In this document: positions 22,860-35,190 of the stretch, in pieces
Position numbering within the stretch: position 1 is the stretch's first letter
Layout: each line of letters opens with the position of its first letter
Source: Populus alba
Taxonomy: Eukaryota > Streptophyta > Magnoliopsida > Malpighiales > Salicaceae
Direction: 5' to 3'
Length of the DNA stretch: 64,000 bases
Assembly (NCBI RefSeq): GCF_005239225.2
Contig: NC_133293.1
Location: forward strand, 4,030,001-4,094,000
Translations under genes and position numbers: made by a program
The notes under the pieces: generated by a model
Told to the model about the DNA's origin: nothing
Databases searched by the model: none
The model's input: the letters and a program-made list of their open reading frames with translations, nothing else

Positions 22860-23760
22860 ATTTGGATTTGTATTGAAGAGCGCCTATCAAGGGGCCAGGG
22901 TGCCAACACCAACCTCGTTATTCTCGAGGTAGCCTCTTAATAAAAGAGAATGGGAGTTTTCATTCCTTTTAATTATGATGGGGTGATTGTTCCCTTTCCA
23001 CGTAGCACTCATGTTCCCATAAACCCTAATTACTTGTTTCATGTGTTCTCTAGCCATGCTCCTACACCCACCGGGATAAAGGATATTTTTTTCAATCTCA
23101 AGTTGGATCATGTTCTCTTTCCCTACTATAAGTGAGGAATAAATAAGGATAATAGAGACTATTATCGAGGGGAGGTTTACGTTAGAACCTGGTGAATTAG
23201 ATATGATGGAGAAATTAAATAAACTCTTCACCTTTTCTTCAAATGTGAAAGGATTAACTAACCCGAGCTTCCAACACTACTTGGTTATTACTAGACAGAT
23301 GGCTTTTTAGGTAAGATAACAAATTAAGTCATATTTTTGTTCATTTTATCATATTATTTTGAAAGATATGAACTTATCCTATCTCTTTGGTTATTTAGAC
23401 TTTTATAATATGTGTCAACTCCAAAAGTAGGTGGGTTAAGGAGAAAAAGGCCATGAATGATGCCATTGAATAATACTGTGCTGATAAGTTTAAAGTACAC
23501 AAATTTAAAGGAAAAAAAATTGTTCAAGATATTGAGATGGTTTCTCTTAAGACTGCTTACTCTAGACTATAGAGGCAGATAGGAGCTCAAACCCATGCCT
23601 TGGAGTTAATTGAGTAAAGTATGGTAAAGGTTTACAACCGTATTGACTTCCTAAAAAAAAAGTGACTGACTGAAAAAAGAAATGACTGAGCTTTAAAGGG
23701 TGTCGCGAGTGCGACGCAGGGCACTGACGAGCTATTGTTGCCTTCTAAGAGGTATTGTTG
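22860..23760 (+). pseudogene. Decayed coding-like sequence, probably transposon-derived, unidentified
   Basis: The plus frame from 22950 reads FIPFNYDGVIVPFPRSTHV and SSHAPTPTGIKDIFFNLK before a stop at 23133. Further on, around 23570-23660, another frame reads RQIGAQTHALELIE and VKVYNRIDFLKKK, which looks like a coiled-coil tail. Several stops and frame changes lie between. I cannot name the family; a plant mobile-element gene is a guess from the decay and the setting. Confidence 0.3.
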
Positions 23761-25621
23761 TTGGGAAGGAAAAAATTCATTTTTTTTATGTTAAATTTTT
23801 ATTTGTTGGTTTTATCTAATTTTATAAGATCTGAAGTTAATAATTATGTACGTCCCTAGTGATTATTATATTAACAGTTATAAAGCTAAAATTTGAAATC
23901 ACAATAAAAACAAATGGTAATCTTGATTTGTCTCATTCGAGTTCAAGAATTAAAGTTGTTGAAGATCTGGTTTTTGTCAATCTCCATAAACGCACATACA
24001 TATCGTCATTCATTTTCTTCGATCCAATGGTCGGAAATAGTATTGGGTTTTTCTAAATCCAAAGTTTTTAGGGGCTCTCTTGACCTTGGATGACTAGATT
24101 CTCAAGATGATAAAAATATTAAAAGGCTGATTAAGTATTTGCATGCATATAAAATTTATGATGTAAATTAAAATTTTTTAAAAATTTAATAAACAAGTGT
24201 AATTTTAATTAATATATAAATAATAAACTCTAAAATAATCAATTATTGGGCTCAGCCTACTAAATAAAATCATCCAATATAAATAAAATTTAATTAATAA
24301 AACTTAAATCCAAAAAACATAAGCTTTCCTTCATCTTTTATAATCATATGCAAATCGTGTCTCACATCTAGTGTGTCCCTACCATGAGATTAGAGAGCCG
24401 CCAACCAAAGAAAAGCATTGGCATGACACCTTTGATACTGCTCATGAAGTAGCTCTTACTTATGATAGCGCTGCACTTTCCATAAAGGTTTTCCACAAAA
24501 TCAATAATGGCAAGAAGGTTTTCACAAATCAATAATGGCAAGAATTAGCTTTCACATAAGCTTCGTAAATATTAAAAATAATTTTTAAAAATAAAAAAAA
24601 TATTATTTTAATATATTTCTAAATAAAAAATACTTTAAAAATTAAACATTATCACACCCTCAAATAAACACTAACAATCCTCTAATTTGCATAACTACAA
24701 AATTATTTGGAAATATTTCGGCTTCTGTGTTATTTTGCTTACCCACGAGGCCTTGAATTCACCTCACATCCAACAAGAGAGAGGGAGGGGGAGGGAGAGA
24801 CAGAGAGCAAACACCAGTAAATTTTTCCAGAAACCATCATTTCTGCAGTTACAATCAGATGATAATCATTCTTCTCTAGCAAAATTTACCTGATATGGCA
24901 TGCATAAAGAAAGCACATACAAAATATGGGAAAGGACAGGAATAAATGAGAGGAATGATTATTACAGTCTGAGGTGACTCTTCATATATTTGTATTTCAT
25001 AATAGATCCATCAATAAAAATGTCAAGCATTTCAATTGTCACAACATAACTGTGTACCTAATCACATGTAAGGTAGCACTGAGATGCATGCCTCCTTCAA
25101 GTCTTTAATAAACCCCAGATGACAAAAAAGAAGGGAAACAAGCAACCTTCAAATTCCTTTCTAGACAAATTGGAAGCTTGTTCCCAGATTTGAAGCAATC
25201 ATAAATTGATAGACATGAAGACATGGCTGATGTAAAAGGAAGAATGCTTTAGGATTTATCTCTTACATTTTTGAGAAAGGATTGGGATATAAATTAACAG
25301 GCTCCAAAAAAAGGAGAGGATACAGATCTGCCTTAAGGAACTGCAGATTCATGGTTATTCGAAAGAAGAGTGGAAGGCTATGCGGGGTTTGCTAAGATTT
25401 TTGGGCAATGACCATAGCTTATTGAATATAAAAAACAATGGCCACAAGATTATATGAACAGAGATAATATCAGAGCTAATGTATGCTAGACCTGAATCAT
25501 GGAACCATCTGAGCTGGGAAAATAAAGCCTCCTATTTGACGGCTGAAGCAAGAAAAAAAATGCTGTTTTTCATGAATTTGATCAAAAAGAGGAATGAGCA
25601 GGAACTGTTTAATATCTTTTC
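23761..25621. other. Spacer left of the CCCH gene; AT-rich repeat copy 5 at 24555-24668
   Basis: 24555-24668 repeats the motif AATATTAAAAATAATTTTTA and TTTTAATATATTTCTAAAT seen at 13400-13450. A nearly exact short duplication, AATCAATAATGGCAAGAA, occurs at about 24498-24515 and 24527-24544. A GA-rich stretch lies at 24775-24810. The 3' UTR of the CCCH gene should lie in the last few hundred bases. No gene was seen. Confidence 0.45.
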
Positions 25622-28600
25622 TTAGCATGAGGTGCGTGCCCCTGTGTTGGTGCTGGTGCTGCTGGTGGTTGAAGGACCTGACAGTTGAATGCTCGAATGA
25701 GAAGCGGGTCCGCTCTTCGAGTATTTTGAACCAACTGATCCGCTAGGCGTGCTTGTTGACGAAGACAGCCTGGTTGAACTGGAGTCCTTGCTGGGTTTGG
25801 ACCGCAGATCTGAAGATGAGGATGACGGGGCCAGAGTGCCAATTGAAGATCCCACTGGATAGGGCGCAACTGGCATGTCAGCAAGAGAAGATGCAGATGG
25901 ACTGTAACTCAGTGTTCCCATTGGATGGTCGAATTTGCATGCAGGCCCAAACTTGCATTGTCCATGTTGTGTATAGTGGGTACAAGCTGGCGCACCCTGA
26001 TTAACATGGATGAATTATCAGATGCATGATACTGTACTAGGTTGGGATTCAACTTGTAAATAAGCATATGAACATATGGAAGCCTACAAAACAGCACACC
26101 CTGATATTACCTTATTCATGGCTTACTCCAGATCGAAAAGGGAAAAAAAAGAACACACACACACATATATAGCTTGCTTAATGATATAATTTGGAATTTG
26201 AGAAGCAAAATGAATATGTAGAGGATGCACAGCTAACAAAGCAGGATAATGACATTTTCAGACTAAAAAGTAACCCCGCACATAGGTCAAAGGGTAATTG
26301 TTAGAGCACAAGCAAAAATGACATAAGAAACCGCAAAAGAGCACGAATAAATGACCAACCATACAGAAAAACTTTCGATTCTTCACACGATGCTAATGCA
26401 TTTTAAAGAACAAACTACAAATTTCAATCAAATTATAGGTCCTAAAGAGAAACATAAATCAATATGTCACGGCCTGACATTTAAAAATGATATCACTTTG
26501 ATGATGACCTAGAAGTTTGAACATGTAAAGGCAACATAAGGTCTTTGATTTTAGTCTTCTTAGGCCAATCACAAGATCTGCTTCAGCATGAGAAAATTAA
26601 TTAACAATGATAAAATGTGACATGACAGCTAAAGAAATAGATGATAACAACTGTTTTACAATCTTCTATCCCCGATACAAATTTGCCTGTGCAATGAACC
26701 CTCACCTTTCCAACCATGACCAGATAACTTTGAGACACTGGAGACAAAAAAACTAATCCCAGCACCCAGTCCCACTAACAGTCTTCATAGAGCATGATCC
26801 CAGACTCTGTTGCAATGACTAACAAGTGCAAATTACAGAGAATAAAGCAAGCACCACTTGTAAAATAAGTCCAAAATAGTATGCTGAAGCAAATAAGTAA
26901 ATGCAAGGAATAAAGACCAAAAAAAAAAAAGAATTGACTACCTAAAACCCTAAAGCTGCTTAAGAGATGCAACAAAGTCCAGTACATCATAAAGACAATA
27001 ACATGTAGCATCAATGCATCAATTACCTCTCTGCCCTAATCTCTATTGTGATCTCTCTTCGTCAGAATGTAGAACAGCTTAAAAGCATGCCTTTATGAGT
27101 TCAATTTATCCATTTCAGAATCATACTGACAAAATTTCCATCCCAATTCACAACTCAAACACATCCACCAAATTAAGAAGAAAACAAAGTAACAAGGATG
27201 AACAAACATGTCAATGCAGTTCCTAACCTAGACATTTAGCAAGATGATGATAAAAACATTAAGACACAGGAACCTAATCCTCCTCCAAACTCCCATAATG
27301 GCCCAAAACCTATGAGGAGTGGCAAAAACCAAATACAGTAGCTAAAAATATTCCAGATTTTCATCGTTTCTGAGAATAACACTCCTGACATACAATTTGG
27401 ACAGCACATGGAGACGTTCCCCACAAGGACTCTATCCCCAGTATGTAAAGATCAAAACACTGTTAATTTTTTTTTCTTCTGTTAAATATATAATAGCTTG
27501 TGTAACATCATGTCAGCATAAAAATTTTCATTCAACAGATAATCAAGAGGTTACAAAGATAAAACTTGTGTCATAGTAGCTATTATCTCAGGATGTAAAT
27601 CACAATTCCATGTTCAGTTGATGATATAGAAGATGCCCCAGGCTTATGGTAAGCCACGGAATATGTGACTGATCAGGAGACAGAAAGGAAGGCTAGCACA
27701 TATTATCTCCCAAATAATATTGAAATAAATCAGAAATAATTGGTAAAGAACAAAGAAACAGCATCCAGAGGAGTATGATGAGCAATGAAGAAAGTTTAGA
27801 AAGAAGTTTCCAGAAAATAAAACGTGGAATTACTTCACCATGCAATCAAATCACCCTATAAAGCAGGAAGGTGAAGTGAAGACTGCAATCCAGATATTAA
27901 ATGTTGTTCGTTAGACTCAAAAGCTGGTTGGATTGTTTTTCAGCTTAACACTAATTAAAGATGTAATATTATTTTGAACTAGGCCAGAATATAAAAATTT
28001 CTTTGAAAAGGTCATTCCCATGACATTGTAGCTTAATTCAATGCAATACTCAGCTGCAAAGCTGTGAACTTGAAAAACTATTCAGTTTAATGGGTGGAAA
28101 AAGGCTGCCATGTAATGGGAATAGACCCTACTACTTAATAAGTTAAAATATCCCATAGAGAGAAGCAAGGAAGCAATGCTGCTACTTGTACTTCAACTAC
28201 ACAAACATAAATGGTAATGTTCTATACATGCATGATAGATGCAATCTACAGAACAACATGCCACTGAAAAACTTCCACTGTCAAAATATCATTCTCACAT
28301 GGCGCACCAGCATCCCAAGGCAAAAGAACAGCTATTTCAAGAAATAAAACTGAAGTGAAAAGACTCACTATCGAAGTGGTGCGGATGGACCTCCAAAAAA
28401 GCATCCAGAGATCAAGGGCAAGTTCCACATAATCACCTACTCTGATAAGATCTCAAAAATATCATACTGGAGGCAGGCAGGTGTATGCCAGAGTTGAGTA
28501 AGATTCAAGGTTCTAACCATGTGAAATGAACTTTGTTTCACTAGGACTCAATGAGAAAAAAATAACTACCAAAAGGAAGGTCAGAATTTCTCTGAGGAAA

Positions 28601-30672
28601 ATGAAGAAGGGAAAAGATAGAGAAAGAAAGAGCAAGTATACAATTGCAGCATTGTGATTGCATCGCTCAAAACAAATATACATTCATAAATTCAGAAAAT
28701 GCTTTTAATGACCTCCACCAAACCAGTCATAAATGCTATGCAGCAAGCAACAATCACTAGAGGTCTGATTAATTATAACATTTTGCAATTTTAGCAAGTA
28801 ACAAACTAGTAATCGATGCCCTGACATGAGGTATTTTTAAGAAAAATACTTACTGGGCGTAGAGGAAGGCCCATGGGGCTAAGAACAACATTTGTTTTTG
28901 ACGCTACCAATTCTGGGGGATGATGATATCTACATGAGGATTCAAATTTACAATCGCCAGTTTTCATGTAATACGGACATTCTGGCTGGCCAGGTCTCTC
29001 TGGAAACACATGTTCCTTCTGGGAACTGCTAGAAGGACCTTTTGCAGTAGGTATGGATTGATATGCTCCTGTATAAGCAGGTGCAGAAGGAGATAGTGGT
29101 GATATTCCATAGACTGATCCTGAGCCAACCGCAGGCTGAGCATTAGGAGAGGCTACGGGACTTAAAGGTGCCTGCACCAGGAGAGATTGCATCTCAAAAT
29201 GAATAGAAGTAGATTTGTCAAAATCTAATGAAATAGAGGAATTTCCATTCACCTACCGGGTATGGACTCCAACTTGGATAGGGAACTAAGCCTGGGGAAA
29301 GCAACACGGGACCATAAGGACCTTGTACATAGGAGCCTGGTAGCAGAGGAGGCCTAGCAACCATTACGCCATACTGTTGAGATGAAGGAACAGACGGAGA
29401 TTGCATTGTAGGATATAAAGTAGGGGCAGGCACCGATGCAACTTGTGGAGCCAGTGATTGTGCTGGAATTTGCATGTTACCTGGCTGTGGATGGTGGAAT
29501 TTACATGTTGCCCCAAACTTACACTGCCCTGTTTTAATGTAGTATGTACATTCCCTTTCACCCTGTTGTTAATTAAACTCAAGGAATCAGCAAACTTGAC
29601 TTCATACTCGGTACAAAAAAGACCAACATGATCAAAGGCATAAATCTTGAATGCCTATGTAAAGATATACAAACCGGGCGTAATGGGTATCCATAATAAT
29701 TTAGTGACACGGGTCTAACAGAACTGCCTCCCTGTTTAGGATGGTTGTACTTGCAGGAAGCACCAAATTTACATGTCCCTGTCCGCATATAATACTGCAA
29801 ATAAAGTAAGAGCAGTTTGATCAGTACAACCAGGAATCCCATGAAACATCAAACTAAACCAAACCAAAGGCATAGCTAATCAGCAAAGGTCCTAATTCAG
29901 TGAAAGAATGTACAATTCATTCAGTAAGAGATGGACACAGGGTAATGTAACGTAATCAATAGACATTGCATCGGCACTCACTTGGCCGAAATTATCATTA
30001 ATGAACACACATTGTCCACAATCAACCATTTGCATACACAGCAATCACAGTAATCATTCGAAACCAGTGAAGTCGAGTACCTGGCAAAGAGGCTGGCCCA
30101 CTCGTTCAGGAAACATCCCTCCACCAGTCCTCACAGCTCCCAATACCTAAAAACAACATCAACTACCACAATCAAACCATACGGATCTTACCATAACACC
30201 ACTACAAAGCAAGCAAAGACCTCCTCCTCCACACTTAACAAAATTACAAAACTAACCCTCCTCCAATCACAATTCCAAAAGCCATAAGATCAAACCTAAT
30301 TACTAAATACAAATCATTTCAAACTCAATTCGAGTAAAGTCAGTCAAAATTACCGCAGCCCGGTCACGTGGATGATTATACCGACACCTAGCTCCGTACC
30401 CGCAAAACCCGGTCTTCAAGTAATACATGCAATCTTGCTCATTAGGTCTTTCCGGGTATTCCGATTCTGTTTCCCCTAATCCCAATTGCCAAACACCCTC
30501 TACATCAACCACGCCAAACATAAGTAATCAAACTCAACAAAAAACAGATCACTATTAAGTTAACATTGAATTAATGTAGGTTACCTTCAAGTCCGGTTTC
30601 CTGTCCTGAACCCGTCCATTCTAGTGCCGGATCGGATTGCGAGCCTTCTTGTGCCCGACCGTACCGGTCCAT
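25622..30672 (-). CDS. CCCH-type zinc-finger protein with five fingers (ZFN-like, C3H58-type), 7 exons, 472 aa
   Basis: Plant ZFN-like proteins have five CCCH fingers in a 3+2 layout and bind nucleic acid, mostly in the nucleus. Exons in transcript order: 30585-30672, 30354-30499, 30081-30146, 29675-29794, 29257-29562, 28854-29171, 25622-25996; the sum is 1,419 bp in frame, all GT-AG. It starts [19 protein letters not shown]. Finger 1: [20 protein letters not shown]; finger 2: [20 protein letters not shown]; finger 3: [20 protein letters not shown]; finger 4: [20 protein letters not shown]; finger 5: [20 protein letters not shown]. All keep C-X8-C-X5-C-X3-H. A YPERP-type lead-in precedes fingers 1 and 4. 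The tail is Ser/Thr-rich and has [18 protein letters not shown], typical of the C3H58/C3H32 subgroup. Intron 6 is long (about 2.86 kb). Finger 4 has FES where the others have FGA/FGP, a mild change. Confidence 0.95.
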
Positions 30673-31100
30673 TCGTACGGACCAACCCCGAATTTATCGG
30701 AACCGGACGGAAACACAAGTGAAAAACAAGCAAGTTTCTGCGGTTCTTTTCTTCGCAGTTACAAAATGAGACACCGATCAATGAGAGAAACCGTTCCTGC
30801 GTTATAGTTTCTGCTTCTAGAGATGGAAAGTAAAAATAAACTACTGATTAGATGTTTTTGTTTTTTGGATTTTTCAAGGAAAAACACGTACAGAGAGAGA
30901 CAGGGGGGGAGAGAGAGAGAGACAGCGTTTGGTATTCTGTTTTTTTTAGGGAGGTTTATGGATTCTGTGCCTTTGCTTTCACTTTTTCTCTCGCAGCGAT
31001 AGTTGTTGTTTGATCTCTTCTTTAATGTGCGTCATGCTGTTGGTGGTTTATTATATACGCGCCAAACAGAGCGGTAAGAACCTAAAATAATTGTTCTTTT
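30673..31100 (-). promoter_or_regulatory. Presumed 5' UTR/promoter of the CCCH gene, with GA microsatellite
   Basis: A GA/GGGG-rich tract lies at about 30890-30935 (CT-rich on the coding strand), a common feature of plant 5' leaders and core promoters. On the minus strand GGCGCGTATATAATAAACC (about 31045-31063) holds a TATA-like TATATAA, a plausible core promoter about 380 bp upstream of the ATG. Transcript start is not shown by sequence alone. Confidence 0.45.
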
Positions 31101-31990
31101 TAAGGTAATAAGGAAAAAAGAAGAAGCAAAGCAATAAATTAAAAGTGTGACTTTATAATATTTATTTACGGACCTTTTTATTTTTATTTTTTATGAGACT
31201 GTCTGAAATATATTATTATAACCAACTTACTTTAGTTCTGTAGTTGTGAGCTCGAGATGACGATAGTGTCCTCGGTTTTTGTCTGAGGATGGGCTGTTGG
31301 GGGTGGAGAGAGTTGTCTTTTCATAAAGGGTTATTACAAAAAGGGTAATGCGGGGACGAATATTAATTTAAGTGATTAATTAATCCAGTGTCAGTGAGTG
31401 CGGAGAGGTGTTTTCCTATGCGTGGCATGCAAAGAGGATCTTCCTTGAAATTGGAAAATGAATAGTATTTTTTTAATAAAAAAAATTATGTATTCTTTAA
31501 ATAACTAAATAACTAGTAGAATTATTTATTGAATTTATTTTTAAAAATATAAATACAAGTATAAGAAATAAATTTAGAGATATTTTTATTATTTTTAGGG
31601 GTCATGTGTTTCATTTTCTATCTTATCTTTGTGTCTCTTTCTTTTTTTTTTCTTTTTTTAATGTAAGTTCAAGAGTGACTGATAAGATATTACTAATTAA
31701 AATATGAATACCATTAAATTTTTTGTATTTTTTGACTTTACGTCTCTTTTTAAAAATTTTATTTATAAAGAAAAAGATTATCTTTTCATGTCAAAAGTAG
31801 AGATTTAGGGTATACTAGATTAAAAAAATGAAAGTAAAAAAAATATTGTATTGTTAAGGGTTTCTTAGCAGAAAAACAATTAAAACTATAAGAGGATTGA
31901 TATGCTGTGATTTGGTCGATTTTGCATGTCCAAAAAACACTTGAATGATCAATAAAAATATAGTTTGCTAAAAAAATAATCACAACATTT
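31101..31990. other. AT-rich spacer, no recognised gene
   Basis: No coding frame or clear repeat ends were found. Confidence 0.35.
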
Positions 31991-31994
31991 TTTT

Positions 31995-32395
31995 AATATT
32001 GACATGACAACATATTAGATCAAATTGAATCAACTCGGGTTAACTTGTCAAATCCTCTACTTAGGTCATGAGACCCTAATGACTCTATAGAAAATAATTT
32101 TTTTTTATTAAACTCAATTCTCAATCAACCCAATATTGAATGATGAATTGTAAACAAAAACTCAAATAAAAAAAGGAGTCGAGTCAACTCAAGTTAACCT
32201 ATCAAACTTAGGTCATGAGACTAGTATAACCTATAGAAAGCAAATAAAATCAAATTGTAAAGCTCAATTCTTGATCAATTCAATGTTAAATGATGAAATT
32301 TTTTTAAAAATCAATTAAAAAATAACACAAAAAATTCTTAAGTTAATTGACCAAACTCGTAACTCGAGTTATGAGACCGAGATAATCTCATAATA

Positions 32396-32427
<32 letters not shown>

Positions 32428-32835
32428 ATACTATATATATATATATAATTTAATTCTCAATCAACTCAATGTTGAAGAATACTATTGAAAAAAAATTAAA
32501 TTAAAAAAAAAACCTGAGTCAACCTAGCTAACATGCAAAACTCGTGACTCGGGTTTTAAGACAATGATAACTCTATAAAAAATAAATTAAATAATTATAA
32601 AATTCAACTCTCAATCAATCCAACATTGAAGAATGAAGTTGAAAGAAAATTAAAAAAAGAAAAAAAAAGTGATTTTGAGTCGGCACGACTAACTCATGAC
32701 TCGAGTTTATAAGCCCGAGATAACTCTATATAAAGTAAATAAAAACAAATTATAAAGTCCAATACACAATAAATGCAATGTTTGGAGAATATAATTAAAA
32801 ATAACAAAAAATCTTCAAAAAAATTTGAGGATCAA
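31995..32835 (+). repeat. Degenerate tandem array, about five units of roughly 150 bp
   Basis: Each unit has, in order, a GTTAACCT-like word, a CATGAGACC-like word, CTATAGAAA, CTCAATTCTCAATCAA and AATGTTGAATGATGAA. Unit anchors fall near 32037, 32190, 32340, 32525 and 32680. An (AT)n run interrupts unit 3/4 at 32398-32447. Relatives occur at 43310-43810 and, inverted, at 48840-49500. Confidence 0.7.
32398..32447. repeat. AT microsatellite
   Basis: Two (AT)n runs separated by a TAATACT-like break. Confidence 0.9.
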
Positions 32836-33119
32836 GTAAAAAAGGCCTTACATCCCACTCACTTTTTATTGCTATAGTGAAATGCATTGTCCTCTTAGTA
32901 TATAACTAGATAGATAGCTCACGCGTTGTTGTGGTTCAATTCATAAACAATATAAATTGTTATTGTCATGGCAGTTCAAAGTTAGATTTGTGAACATTTT
33001 AATATTCAAGTTAGACTTGGCAACCTGTCAGGTCTAGGCGACTTGGGTTTGGCGGTCATGACAAATTCAAAAGCCTTGAACCTGGCCGAAATATCAGGCC
33101 CAAATTACTTGATTCCGGC

Positions 33120-33750
33120 AAAAAACCATAGATTTTATTTGAATGATAAAATTAAAAATAATTATTATGATTATTATTATCACTAATAAATTTGAAAAAA
33201 AATATATATTATTATTATTGAAGAAAAATCATAACTTTGATTTGAATGGATTACAAACTATAAGAATTTTGGTAAGATAAATTTAATATTATAAATATTA
33301 TTAATTTTATTATTATTAAGGGAGCCAGACCCCAGAAAATTGGGTCTGGCTGAGACACTAGCCGAAATTACCTAGGTCTGGAAGGTGATGTCATATCCAA
33401 AAAACTTGGGTTTGGCTCTGGTAGACAACGAAAACTTGGGTGTGGCACGACCGAACCCCATAAGCTAAGGTCTGACAGTGACGCTAGACCCCGGTTACTT
33501 GGGTTTGGAAGTGGATGTCATACTCATGGAACGTGGGTCTTATTATTATTATCCCTTCAAATCAAATTCATGGTTTTTCTTCAACAATAATAATATTTTA
33601 AAAAATTTTATTAACGACGACGACGACGATAATAATAATAGTAGAAGCAGCAGCAACAATAGTATTAATATTAACAATAAGAATAATGATACTACTAATA
33701 ATAATAATTTTAAACTTTACCCTTCAAACTAAATCTATGATTTTTTTCAA
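33120..33750. repeat. Long inverted repeat (foldback) with ACTTGGGTTTGG-type core
   Basis: The left arm CCATAGATTTTATTTGAA (about 33126-33143) mirrors the right arm TTCAAACTAAATCTATG (about 33724-33740). An inner pair, AGAAAAATCATAACTTTGAT (about 33222) and ATTCATGGTTTTTCTTC (about 33566), also mirrors. The centre (33300-33540) repeats GGGTCTGGC/ACTTGGGTTTGGC-like words several times. Trinucleotide runs (GAC)n, (AAT)n and (AGC)n lie at 33617-33700 in the right arm. A 84-aa frame here encodes only Asp/Asn/Ser runs and is not a gene. Confidence 0.65.
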
Positions 33751-35190
33751 TAGTAATAATATTTTTTTTAAAAAAATTAATAATAATAATAAGCTTGGAA
33801 AACTAGTCTTATCCCTTAAACGAAAGACAATCTGTACCAAAAAAAAAAAACATAAGTAGACTAAAAGAGAGGCATGTAAGAAAACCAATAAAAAATATAA
33901 ATGAACTCATCCACACCCTTTAATCCAAATAAATGATGTGGAAGCATAACAATATTACCAAACTCAAGAACAACAATAGCATGCCTAATTAAAAATAATA
34001 ATAATTAAATATGACATGAAAATAACAGAAAAACAAAGTAAAGAGTAGCTAAAAATAGCATAAAAAATAAACCAAACCAAAATAGCAGCCAAAAAAAGAA
34101 GAAAAAGTCCACAACTGAATGCTTTAAGAGGAGAAATAAGAGTGACGAGGAACCAAAACCCTCAAACTAACTATCTAGACATAAAAACACGTTTAATCAC
34201 ATCTAATAAATAGCAGCTCTTCCAATGTTGTTTAAAGACCAAGGACCCAGTCAAATGTGCTATGCTTTTAATGCATAATTATTATCATCCCATGATGTTT
34301 GAACCACCCACAATTTATTGTCGCAAGTTGCAAGTCCAAAACCAAAAAGACATGCAATTAAAACTCTTAATTGAATATTAATGTGGCTCAATTGTTACAA
34401 TTCATAATGAATTGTCTTTGTCTGCATAGTAATATTAATAAAAATTTTAGTTTTTTTTATAATAATGATGATGATGGAGTTTTGTTAGAGTAGGTTGAAA
34501 TTTAAAAGTAGGATATTAGAATTGTTTTTAATGAATTTATCCTTTTTCTACATTTGCCTGAAAATGTACTAGAATTTTTTTGCTTGTCAACAATTATTAA
34601 TATTTCAATTTTTTTTCCTTCAATTTATTTAGTTACAAATTCAAGTAATTAAAAAGTATTTACAATAACCATAATATATCCTGATTAAAAATTTGATATA
34701 TATTTAAGAATAAAGTTTACTCGTAAATAAAAAAATTGAGAGTTAATCTATTATTATAATAATAGCCATTAATCTTTTATTTTGATAGCTATTTCATTTG
34801 ATGATCCTCTCAATAAATGCACCTATATATTTATTCGCCCCAAAATATAGTTATTAAAACTACCATGACTATTTCAGGAAAGGTAATATAATAAGGGAGT
34901 TGAATTGTAACATTGAAGGGGGAAATTAGACATGGCTATAAAAGATTTGGCTGAGTGAATCTGTCCTAGCCGACGTTCATATTTTGCCCAACAAACTAAT
35001 TAATTTTCCATACGTTGCGGTGAATATTATTTTAACAGTCGTACTACTATATATATGAGTACATTTGATATAATATAATTATAGCTTATCTAGTTAAGAT
35101 ATAATTTGTTTTTTTTGTTTTTGTTTAAAACACATGATTTTATTTAAATAAAATAATATTGTTTTGGCTTTTAAAGTTTTAATTTAGAGA
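33751..35190. other. AT-rich spacer, no recognised gene
   Basis: Low-complexity A/T-rich DNA with scattered AAT/ATT runs. Nothing coding is supported. Confidence 0.35.

Noticed and set aside
21402..25621. AP2/ERF (PUCHI-like) gene expected by synteny
   Set aside because: No AP2-domain motif was found in any frame of the spacer.
33478..33732. 84-aa frame rich in Asn, Asp and Ser
   Set aside because: Produced by trinucleotide runs in the foldback.
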